NCBI RefSeq assembly: GCF_003002875.1
Contig: NZ_PVTH01000001.1
Location: 496,001-560,000 of the forward strand
Direction of reading: 5' to 3'
Source of the DNA: Arcticibacter pallidicorallinus
Lineage (GTDB): Bacteria > Bacteroidota > Bacteroidia > Sphingobacteriales > Sphingobacteriaceae
Length of the DNA stretch: 64,000 bases
Shown in pieces: positions 26,346-33,566 of this stretch; position 1 is the first letter of the stretch, and each line of letters begins with the position of its first letter. The notes under the pieces are model-generated. The model searched no databases, was not told the DNA's origin, and worked only from the letters and a program-made list of their open reading frames with translations. A program made the translations under genes and the position numbers.

Positions 26346-26349
26346 GTTT

Positions 26350-27438
26350 TTATTTCGGTGCCTTAATCATGAGATAAACACCCAGGGCACCAAAAAGGAT
26401 GTTCGGTATAAAGACGGCAACAAGAGGAGGGAGTCCTCCTTTAAGGGAGAACATGGTGGAAAATTGAATAAATAGGATATAGGTGAAGCTCAGGAAGATT
26501 CCGATACCAAGCGGCAATCCGATACCTCCACGTACCTTTCGCGACGACAGAGAGACTCCCATGAGGGTTAAAACGAATGCGGCAAGTGGGTTTACATACC
26601 GCTTATACAATTCCAGCTGCAGCAGCTGCATCACGCCCGTTCCCCGGATCTTCTCTTTCTCAATCCGTTCATTCAGTTCAGGGGTAGACATGGCCGAATA
26701 GATATTGTCGTAAACTACAAAGTCTACGGGTCTCATATCCAGCGTAGTATCCTTCTTTGTGCCCGAGGTCATCGTCTCTTTCAAGCCCTTGATGGTTCTG
26801 ACGGTATAGTTCTCTATGCTCCATTTCGACTTAACGGAATCCCAGACAATACGGTCGGCCATCATTTTCTCAACGAGCTGATCGCCGTTAAACTTCTCCA
26901 GAATGAAAGTATAGCCAACTTTCTGCACGTTATCAAAGTTCTTGATGAAGACCAGTGTATTCTTGTCGATCTGCATATGCGTCTCTGACTTGGATTCGTT
27001 ATTCGCCGGTTTGATATAAATATTCTCAAACCGGATCATCAGTTTATTCGTCTGAGGGATTACAAAAAGATTGGCAATCAGGCTAATAGAAAACAGAATG
27101 AAGGAAGATATGAAGTACGGCCAAAGAAAGCGTTTGAAGCTGACCCCTCCGCTCAGGATGGGGACGATCTCCGTTTGGTCGGCCATTTTAGCCGTAAAGA
27201 AGATCACTGCAATGAAGTTGATCAGTGGCCACAGGAAGTTCAGATAGAAAGGTACAAAGCCCGCATAGTACTCAAACAGGATCTTGGAGAGGGGAGCACT
27301 CCTTTTAAGGAAGTCGTCCAGCTTCTCTGACACGTCAAAGATCACAATCACTACGGTAAAAATAGCGCAGGTAAACAGGAACGTACCCAGGTACTTCCTG
27401 ATAATATACCAATCTATGATCTTGACGAATCTGTTCAT
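26350..27438 (-). CDS. LptF/LptG family permease
   Basis: The 362-residue protein has the family pattern of three N-terminal membrane helices (DWYIIRKYLGTFLFTCAIF first), a periplasmic beta-jellyroll-like domain (about 130-260) and three C-terminal helices. LptF and LptG are the membrane half of the LptB2FG transporter, which extracts LPS from the inner membrane. The first helix with IDWYI(I/L)RKYL is typical of the LptG/YjgQ type in Bacteroidota. It begins 5 bases after tgt and is cotranscribed with it. Confidence 0.9.
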   Translation of the reverse strand: MNRFVKIIDWYIIRKYLGTFLFTCAIFTVVIVIFDVSEKLDDFLKRSAPLSKILFEYYAGFVPFYLNFLWPLINFIAVIFFTAKMADQTEIVPILSGGVSFKRFLWPYFISSFILFSISLIANLFVIPQTNKLMIRFENIYIKPANNESKSETHMQIDKNTLVFIKNFDNVQKVGYTFILEKFNGDQLVEKMMADRIVWDSVKSKWSIENYTVRTIKGLKETMTSGTKKDTTLDMRPVDFVVYDNIYSAMSTPELNERIEKEKIRGTGVMQLLQLELYKRYVNPLAAFVLTLMGVSLSSRKVRGGIGLPLGIGIFLSFTYILFIQFSTMFSLKGGLPPLVAVFIPNILFGALGVYLMIKAPK

Positions 27439-27443
27439 TTGTA

Positions 27444-28574
27444 CTACAAACGTTGAGCTAACTGTACTACCATTTTCTTCTTCCAGTCGTAAAATTCACC
27501 GGAAATAATCTTCTCACGCGCCTCGCCCACCAGCCAGATATAGAAATGGAGGTTATGCAAGGTTGCTATCTGAGCGCCAAGGATTTCCTTTGAAGAAATC
27601 AGGTGACGAAGATAGGCTTTTGTGTATACCTGGTCAGCAAAAAGATCGCTGTCTGCCTCAATGGGCGAGAAATCGTTCTTCCACTTTTCGTTCCGCATGT
27701 TCAGGATACCGTTCTTGGTGAAAAGCATACCGTTACGTGCATTACGGGTCGGCATAACGCAGTCAAACATGTCCACGCCAAGGGCAATGTTCTCCAGGAT
27801 ATTCACCGGAGTACCAACACCCATCAGGTAACGAGGTTTGTCCTGAGGTAAAATATTACATACCAGCTCGGTCATTGCGTACATTTCTTCTGCGGGTTCT
27901 CCAACAGAAAGTCCGCCGATAGCGTTGCCTTCGCGGCCAAAGGAAGCGATCACTTCTGCCGATCTCACACGAAGATCTTTGTATACAGAGCCTTGAACGA
28001 TAGGGAATAAGGTTTGCGAATAGCCATATTTAGGCTCCGTAGAGTCGAACCGGTCGCAGCAGCGTTTTAGCCAGCGGTGCGTCATCTCAATAGAGCGCTT
28101 CGCATAGTTATAGTCGCATGGGTAAGGTGTACACTCATCAAAGGCCATAATGATGTCGCCACCAATCACCCGCTGGATGTCCATCGCCGCTTCCGGAGTA
28201 AACAGATGTTTTGAACCGTCGATATGCGAGCGGAAAGTTACCCCTTCCTCCTTGATCTTTCGTACATCTGACAATGAATACACCTGATAGCCACCGCTAT
28301 CCGTCAGGATGGGACCATCCCAGCCATTGAACTTATGCAAACCTCCTGCTCTTTCCAGCGTCTCCAGTCCGGGTCTGAGGTAAAGATGATAGGTGTTTCC
28401 CAGTATGATCTGGGCCTTGATATCGTTCTTTAACTCCCTCTGGTGTACGGCTTTAACCGTACCTGCGGTGCCCACAGGCATGAAAATGGGTGTCTTTATA
28501 TTACCGTGATCGGTCGTGATCTCACCGGCTCTTGCCTGTGATTGCTGATCTTTAGCCTCTAATTTGAATTTCAT
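27444..28574 (-). CDS. tgt: tRNA-guanine transglycosylase (queuine tRNA-ribosyltransferase)
   Basis: Tgt exchanges guanine-34 of certain tRNAs for the queuosine precursor. The 376-residue protein has the TIM-barrel landmarks: PIFMPVGTAGTVK, LTDSGGYQVYSL with Asp92, GGLSVGEP (220-227), and GVDMFDCVMPTRNARNG (266-282) containing the nucleophilic Asp. In the zinc-binding region, where most bacterial enzymes have CxCxxC, this protein reads SDLFADQVYTKAYLRHL (309-325), with no cysteine; only the RAYLRHL-like part is kept. It heads the operon with lptG and eamA. Its start is only 8 bases from a -7 element, so the mRNA may be nearly leaderless. Confidence 0.93.
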   Translation of the reverse strand: MKFKLEAKDQQSQARAGEITTDHGNIKTPIFMPVGTAGTVKAVHQRELKNDIKAQIILGNTYHLYLRPGLETLERAGGLHKFNGWDGPILTDSGGYQVYSLSDVRKIKEEGVTFRSHIDGSKHLFTPEAAMDIQRVIGGDIIMAFDECTPYPCDYNYAKRSIEMTHRWLKRCCDRFDSTEPKYGYSQTLFPIVQGSVYKDLRVRSAEVIASFGREGNAIGGLSVGEPAEEMYAMTELVCNILPQDKPRYLMGVGTPVNILENIALGVDMFDCVMPTRNARNGMLFTKNGILNMRNEKWKNDFSPIEADSDLFADQVYTKAYLRHLISSKEILGAQIATLHNLHFYIWLVGEAREKIISGEFYDWKKKMVVQLAQRL

Positions 28575-28582
28575 TTAACGTG

Positions 28583-28611
28583 CAAAGGTAAGAATTTGAT
28601 TGAGGTTCCAA
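28583..28611 (-). promoter_or_regulatory. Promoter of the tgt operon
   Basis: The minus strand reads TTG (28609-28611), an 18-base spacer, then TACCTTTG (28583-28590), an exact TAnnTTTG match. The tgt ATG begins 8 bases downstream, leaving almost no leader. Confidence 0.5.
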
Positions 28612-28628
28612 CTTTACTTTTAACTTTG
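28595..28628 (+). promoter_or_regulatory. Promoter of the glycosyltransferase-sigma-rsmG-dprA operon
   Basis: TTTG (28595-28598), a 22-base spacer and TAACTTTG (28621-28628) match the Bacteroidota promoter pattern. It overlaps the divergent tgt promoter by about 17 bases. Confidence 0.5.
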
Positions 28629-28651
28629 CGCTCTATAAACGAACGTACACC

Positions 28652-29770
28652 TTGGTAGATTATATCTTTGTATCTGTTTTTATTTTACTGCAGGTAGTCC
28701 TGATTATTCAATTATACTTTATTACCATTGTGCACGGCCGGCTTCGAGCTTATAAAATCACGGAACCGGCAGAGCAAACAACGCTCCCTGTATCCGTTAT
28801 CATCTGCGCCCGGAACGAGGAAAAGAATCTCGAAAAGAACCTCAGTCTGATCCTGGAGCAGGACTATCCTGACTTCGAAGTGGTCGTCGTGAATGACTGT
28901 TCATCCGACGATTCTGAAATGCTTTTACGCGGATTTTCTTCCAGATATCCGCATCTGAAAGTCGTCACGCTTACCGAACATGCCCGCTTCAAGCACGGAA
29001 AAAAGTTCGCCGTTACGATAGGGGTGAAGGCCGCTAAAAACGAACATCTGCTGTTTACTGATGCCGACTGCCGTCCCGCGTCACCCAACTGGATCCGCAG
29101 GATGCAGGCCCAATATACCCCCGGCATATCTATCGTACTGGGATATTCTCCCTACGAAAATCGTGGCGGCTTCCTCAATGCCTTTATCCGTTACGAGTCC
29201 TTCAGTACCGCATTGAATTACCTCTCTTTTGCCTTGGCCGGCAATCCATACATGGGAGTCGGACGTAACCTCAGCTATACCAAGTCGCTTTTCTTTAAGG
29301 CCAAGGGCTTCGCTTCGCACATGCATATTCTCTCAGGCGATGATGACCTTTTTGTGAATGAAAATGCCACATCAGCCAATACCGGGATCGAAGTTCATCC
29401 CGATAGTCATGTCTGGTCTGAACCCAAAACCAGCTGGTCGTCGCTATGGCGCCAAAAGGTTCGCCACATGGGTGCGGGTAAGGCTTATAAAGCAAGAGAT
29501 AAGCGGATCCTGTCCCTGCAAACAGGAAGTTCGGTGCTTTTTTACGTCCTGCTGGGCGCGATGGCTGCGCTGCAGGCACAATGGTGGATCGTTCCGGCAG
29601 TTTACCTGATCCGGCTGATCATCCAGATTGTTGTGTACTATCCTGCAATGAAGAAATTAAATTGCAAAAATGTGATATGGTGGTTCCCGCTATTGGATTT
29701 GTTTTTTAATACCTTTATAAGTATACTGGCATTAGTGGCATCATTCAGGAAAAAGGTACAATGGAAGTAA
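28652..29770 (+). CDS. Family 2 glycosyltransferase, membrane-bound
   Basis: The 372-residue protein begins with a membrane helix. A GT-A domain follows with VSVIICARNEEKNLEKNL, the VVVNDCSSDDS nucleotide-binding segment, the DxD motif in FTDADCRPAS, and an acceptor-site GDDDLFVNE. After a QxxRW-like SSLWRQKVRH it ends with two or three membrane helices. It probably makes or polymerises an envelope glycan at the inner membrane. The only plausible start is TTG at 28652, since no ATG or GTG precedes the first helix in frame. Its last 10 bases overlap the sigma-factor gene. Confidence 0.88.
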   Translation: MVDYIFVSVFILLQVVLIIQLYFITIVHGRLRAYKITEPAEQTTLPVSVIICARNEEKNLEKNLSLILEQDYPDFEVVVVNDCSSDDSEMLLRGFSSRYPHLKVVTLTEHARFKHGKKFAVTIGVKAAKNEHLLFTDADCRPASPNWIRRMQAQYTPGISIVLGYSPYENRGGFLNAFIRYESFSTALNYLSFALAGNPYMGVGRNLSYTKSLFFKAKGFASHMHILSGDDDLFVNENATSANTGIEVHPDSHVWSEPKTSWSSLWRQKVRHMGAGKAYKARDKRILSLQTGSSVLFYVLLGAMAALQAQWWIVPAVYLIRLIIQIVVYYPAMKKLNCKNVIWWFPLLDLFFNTFISILALVASFRKKVQWK

Positions 29771-30375
29771 ACCCGAATTTTTCAGTTAACGCAGTAAATG
29801 ATTTCAATCAGGTACAGCGTGCCAAGGGCGGCGATCAAAAGGCTTACGCCGAACTGATGCAGCGGTATCGGGATTCTATCTTTTTCATGACCCTGAAGAT
29901 GGTGAACAACCGCGATGATGCCAATGACCTCACCATCGAGACTTTCGGAAAAGCCTTCGAAAACCTCGAAAAGTACAAGCCCGACTTTGCATTCAGTACC
30001 TGGCTCTTCCGCATAGCCACCAATAACTGCATCGACTTTATTCGTAAGAAACGCCTTAACGTCGTTTCCATGAATGCGATGGAGGATAAAGATGGGGATG
30101 AACGAACATTCGATATCAGGTCAGACGTCCTGAATCCCGAAGAACGCTCCATCAAGAAACAGCAAAAAGAAACCCTGCAGCTTATCATCGATAAGCTTCC
30201 AAACCGATATAAAATTTTAATCAACCTTCGGTATTTTGAAGAGATGTCTTACGAAGAGATCTCTACACAGCTCGATCTTCCCCTCGGCACTGTCAAAGCA
30301 CAGCTGTTCAGAGCAAGAGATCTGCTGGCAAACGTTTTAAACCGCAGGAAAAAAAATCCCTCAAGTGACTTCTGA
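29761..30375 (+). CDS. ECF-type RNA polymerase sigma factor
   Basis: The 204-residue protein has sigma region 2 (about residues 30-100, with DDANDLTIETFGKAFENLEKY and FSTWLFRIATNNCID) and region 4 (about 135-195, with LPNRYKILINLRYFEEMSYEEI and LDLPLGTVKAQLFRARDLL). No region 1.1 or 3 is seen, so it is group IV (ECF). It is unusual that no anti-sigma factor gene follows: the gene sits in an overlapping operon between a glycosyltransferase and rsmG. The link to the glycosyltransferase may point to envelope control, but this is only positional. Confidence 0.92.
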   Translation: MEVNPNFSVNAVNDFNQVQRAKGGDQKAYAELMQRYRDSIFFMTLKMVNNRDDANDLTIETFGKAFENLEKYKPDFAFSTWLFRIATNNCIDFIRKKRLNVVSMNAMEDKDGDERTFDIRSDVLNPEERSIKKQQKETLQLIIDKLPNRYKILINLRYFEEMSYEEISTQLDLPLGTVKAQLFRARDLLANVLNRRKKNPSSDF

Positions 30376-30997
30376 ATTAATTACACATTACTTTCCCAAC
30401 CTCAGCGAAGAGCAAAAGCAGCAGTTCGCACAATTAGAGGAGCTGTATGCCACGTGGAACGCGCAGATCAACGTGATCTCCCGCAAAGACATTGAGAGCC
30501 TTTACCTGCGTCATATCCTGCATTCCCTGGGTATTGCCAAGGTGATATCCTTCCTGCCCGGAGAGAAAGTCCTCGATGTAGGTACTGGAGGAGGTTTTCC
30601 GGGAGTTCCCCTGGCAATTCTTTTCCCTGAAACATCCTTCCATCTTGTCGATTCCATCGGAAAGAAGATCAAGGTGGTGAAAGAAGTATCCAAAGCTATC
30701 GGACTGAAAAATCTCGAAGCTACCCATGCCCGTGCTGAACAGATCGATGACAAGTTTCACTTCGTGGTGTCCCGTGCAGTTACGCAACTTAAAGACTTCT
30801 ACCCGTGGGTGAAAGGCAAGTTCGAGAAGACCTCAGGCAATACCCTGCCCAACGGTGTATTGTACCTGAAAGGCGGAGATTTGCAGCAGGAGATTGCAGA
30901 ATCAGGACTGAAAGACGTAACGCTTACACCCCTGTCAAAATACTTCGCAGAGGATTTTTTTGACACAAAATTTGTGCTATCTTTCAAGGCCCAATAA
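30365..30997 (+). CDS. rsmG: 16S rRNA (guanine-527-N7)-methyltransferase
   Basis: RsmG methylates G527 of 16S rRNA. The 210-residue protein shows FLPGEKVLDVGTGGGFPGVPLAILFP (SAM motif I, about residues 58-83), then HLVDSIGKKIKVVKEV and the catalytic-face VVSRAVTQL. The start is GTG at 30365, overlapping the sigma-factor stop by 11 bases, which favours coupled translation. Length and motifs fit the family. Confidence 0.94.
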   Translation: MTSELITHYFPNLSEEQKQQFAQLEELYATWNAQINVISRKDIESLYLRHILHSLGIAKVISFLPGEKVLDVGTGGGFPGVPLAILFPETSFHLVDSIGKKIKVVKEVSKAIGLKNLEATHARAEQIDDKFHFVVSRAVTQLKDFYPWVKGKFEKTSGNTLPNGVLYLKGGDLQQEIAESGLKDVTLTPLSKYFAEDFFDTKFVLSFKAQ

Positions 30998-31003
30998 AGC
31001 CTT

Positions 31004-32101
31004 ATGTCCTCTTTACATGAAATAGCCTTAACGTTCATTCCGGGCGTTGGAGTCGTAACTGCCAAAGTCCTTTTAGACTATCTTGGCGATGCCCGGTCCA
31101 TTTTCGATGCAAGCCGCAAAGACCTTATCAGCGTACCTGGCATAGGCCCCAAAACCGCAGAAGCTATCCTCTCGCAGTCGTTCATGCAGCGCGCGGAAGA
31201 GGAGCTGAAGTTTCTCGAGCGTTACAAGATCAAGCCACTTTTTATCAGTTCACATGACTACCCCTGGAGGCTGCGCAACTGCTATGATGCGCCTGTGATG
31301 CTTTACTACAAGGGCAATGCGGAGCTGAATGCCGATAAAATCGTAAGCATTGTCGGTACGCGAAACGCAACAGAATACGGCAGGGATCTCACTCAGCAGC
31401 TCGTAGAAGGCCTGAAAGCGCAGAATGTACTGGTGGTAAGCGGACTTGCCTATGGTATCGATGTAGCGGCGCATAAGGCCTGCCTGAAATCAGGCGTCCC
31501 CACGGTAGGGGTGGTAGGTCATGGTCTCGACCGGATATATCCCGCACAGCATCGCGCAGTAGCAGAAAGTATGCTTAGCACAGGAGGGCTCCTTACCGAA
31601 TTTGCCTCTCAAACGAAACCCGACAAAGAAAATTTCCCCAAACGCAATCGTATTGTCGCCGGACTGGCAGATGCCACTATCGTTGTCGAAGCAGGGCTTA
31701 AAGGAGGGGCGCTCATCACCGCAGAGCTGGCTAATTCATATGACCGCGATGTAATGGCGTTTCCGGGGCGGGTAAATGACACCTATTCAGCCGGCTGCAA
31801 CTTCCTGATCAAATCAAACAGGGCCCACCTCGTTACAGGTGTGAAAGATGTGGAATATCTGATGGATTGGATCCCCTCACAGAATCCCAAGCAAGCAGAT
31901 CCCCAACTAAGTCTGCCTCTAAACCTCTACGGCGAAGAAAAAACGATCGCAGAGTGCCTACACGAGTACGGCTCGTTATCGTTCGACCAGTTGCAGGCAG
32001 CTGTGGAAATACCACAAACCAAGCTTACCATGGTACTCCTGAATATGGAAATGCAGGATCTGGTGATCGCACTGCCGGGTAAAAGATATCGACTGCGTTA
32101 A
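31004..32101 (+). CDS. dprA: DNA-processing protein DprA
   Basis: DprA protects incoming single-stranded DNA and loads RecA in natural transformation. The 365-residue protein has an N-terminal helix-hairpin-helix pair (ALTFIPGVGVVTAKVLLDYL, VPGIGPKTAEAIL). The Rossmann core follows with VSIVGTRNATEYG, VVSGLAYGIDVAAHKACL, FPKRNRIVAGLADATIVVEA and GGALITAELA. A C-terminal winged-helix part (LSFDQLQAAVEIPQTKLTMVL) closes it. It is fourth in the operon begun by the glycosyltransferase. Its TAA stop shares bases with the convergent SixA-like gene. Confidence 0.95.
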   Translation: MSSLHEIALTFIPGVGVVTAKVLLDYLGDARSIFDASRKDLISVPGIGPKTAEAILSQSFMQRAEEELKFLERYKIKPLFISSHDYPWRLRNCYDAPVMLYYKGNAELNADKIVSIVGTRNATEYGRDLTQQLVEGLKAQNVLVVSGLAYGIDVAAHKACLKSGVPTVGVVGHGLDRIYPAQHRAVAESMLSTGGLLTEFASQTKPDKENFPKRNRIVAGLADATIVVEAGLKGGALITAELANSYDRDVMAFPGRVNDTYSAGCNFLIKSNRAHLVTGVKDVEYLMDWIPSQNPKQADPQLSLPLNLYGEEKTIAECLHEYGSLSFDQLQAAVEIPQTKLTMVLLNMEMQDLVIALPGKRYRLR

Positions 32102-32604
32102 TCAGCTTCCCCCTCCTCATTCTTGGGGTAGTCAAACAGCAGCTGATCTCCCGTCTGGCGGCTCAGCAGTTGCCAGCTCGCAAAGGGGAAGCTGATCAGT
32201 ACCACACCGCAAGTCGGCAGATTATACAGATCGCTATTACAAAGCTGGTTAACGATCTCCGTCAAGCCCGGATTATGACCAAAGAGTGCAACAGAGTCAT
32301 AACGGTCATCCAAACCGTTGATCACCTTCAGCAGGGTAGAAGGGGAGGCCTCATAAATCTCTTCCTTAAACAGGATATCCGTAGCCGGATAGCCCCACTC
32401 CCGGCAAAAGATCTCCGCCGTAGTTTTCGCGCGAACGGCCGGACTCGATACCACAGCCTGCGGAACCTCATTTCGCTCCGCCAGGCGCCGCGCCATCTCC
32501 GGTGCATTCCTTAGTCCCCGTTCATTTAACGTACGGTCAAAATCTCCAAGACCCCGATTGCTCCAGTCAGATTTGCCGTGTCGAATCATCAGCAGTTTTT
32601 TCAT
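32098..32604 (-). CDS. SixA-like histidine phosphatase
   Basis: The 168-residue protein belongs to the histidine phosphatase (phosphoglycerate-mutase-like) fold. It has the catalytic RHG in LLMIRHGKSDWSNRG at the N-terminus and the second His in VALFGHNPGLTEIV (about residue 115). SixA removes phosphate from histidine of Hpt domains, and an Hpt protein is encoded 6 kb away (38805-39170). That makes a functional link possible but unproven. Its ATG overlaps the stop of the GT9 gene by 4 bases, so it is the last gene of the polX-GT9-sixA operon. Confidence 0.88.
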   Translation of the reverse strand: MKKLLMIRHGKSDWSNRGLGDFDRTLNERGLRNAPEMARRLAERNEVPQAVVSSPAVRAKTTAEIFCREWGYPATDILFKEEIYEASPSTLLKVINGLDDRYDSVALFGHNPGLTEIVNQLCNSDLYNLPTCGVVLISFPFASWQLLSRQTGDQLLFDYPKNEEGEAD

Positions 32605-33566
32605 AACTCATTCAAAATTGAAGCGATCATCTTGTCATCCTGGTGGTTCATGCACTTGAAATGACCCCGCGGACACTTCTCATGACCTATTTTAGAACAA
32701 GGCCTGCAAGGCAAACCTTTCACCTCAGCAGTATAATGCCTGTCCGTTTTGTAAGGGTACATCCCGAATTCAGGAACCGTATTTCCCCAAACCGAAACGA
32801 TCTTTTTGTTGAAAGCGGCGGCGATATGCATCAGTCCCGTATCATGACTCACCATTTGACGGGACATCTTCACCAGAAAGGCCGATTCATTCAGCGAAAA
32901 GCTCCCACAGCTGTTTAAAACCCGTTCGCCTACCGCCCGTACCACCGCATCGCCGACAGCTTTATCCTCTTTGCCCCCCAGCAGCACAATAGCACCCTCC
33001 GTCTGTTCGCAGATCCGGATGATTTTCTCCAGCGGAAGCCTCTTCGTCGCATGCTGGGCACCGATAGCGAAGCCGGTATATTCCAGGTGGCTCGAAGGAA
33101 GCATCTGATCCAGAGCGTAATCATCACCCAGGAAGTAATCCAGACCCTTGCCGTCGTTCTTCACACCCAGCGAAGCAACCGTTTCCAGGTAGCGGTCAAC
33201 GATATGTACATCCGGCAGCCTGTTGATCATTAAGTTCACCAGCAGGAACTTTTCAATGTTCAGCTTATTAAAAGAGGCCGACTTAGCACCCAGTGCCCGC
33301 TTCATCCGCAGCGTCCGCAGATTATGATGCAGGTCCACCACAAAGTCAAACTTCTCCTCCTTAAGCCTGCGGATCTGATCAGAAAGAGAACCTTCCAGCA
33401 GGTGCAGCTTATCGATATAAGGGTTGAATTTCAGAACACTTTCGTATGCCTTTTTCGTAATATAATGAACTTCGACACCCGGAAGCTGCTGCTTTACGCA
33501 GCGGATCACCGGCGTCGTCAGCACGATGTCCCCTATGGAACTAAATCGTATGATGAGTATTTTCAT
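32601..33566 (-). CDS. Family 9 glycosyltransferase (heptosyltransferase-like)
   Basis: The 321-residue protein shows the GT9 N-terminus MKILIIRFSSIGDIVLTTPV and the GT-B donor-site pattern (SHDTGLMHIAAAFNKKIVSVWG, about residues 240-262). It ends in a Cys-containing tail (CRPCSKIGHEKCPRGHFKC). It probably adds a heptose or related sugar to the LPS core. The frame is open 9 codons further upstream, but the ATG at 33566 puts the family N-terminus first. It overlaps the end of polX by 26 bases. Confidence 0.9.
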   Translation of the reverse strand: MKILIIRFSSIGDIVLTTPVIRCVKQQLPGVEVHYITKKAYESVLKFNPYIDKLHLLEGSLSDQIRRLKEEKFDFVVDLHHNLRTLRMKRALGAKSASFNKLNIEKFLLVNLMINRLPDVHIVDRYLETVASLGVKNDGKGLDYFLGDDYALDQMLPSSHLEYTGFAIGAQHATKRLPLEKIIRICEQTEGAIVLLGGKEDKAVGDAVVRAVGERVLNSCGSFSLNESAFLVKMSRQMVSHDTGLMHIAAAFNKKIVSVWGNTVPEFGMYPYKTDRHYTAEVKGLPCRPCSKIGHEKCPRGHFKCMNHQDDKMIASILNEL

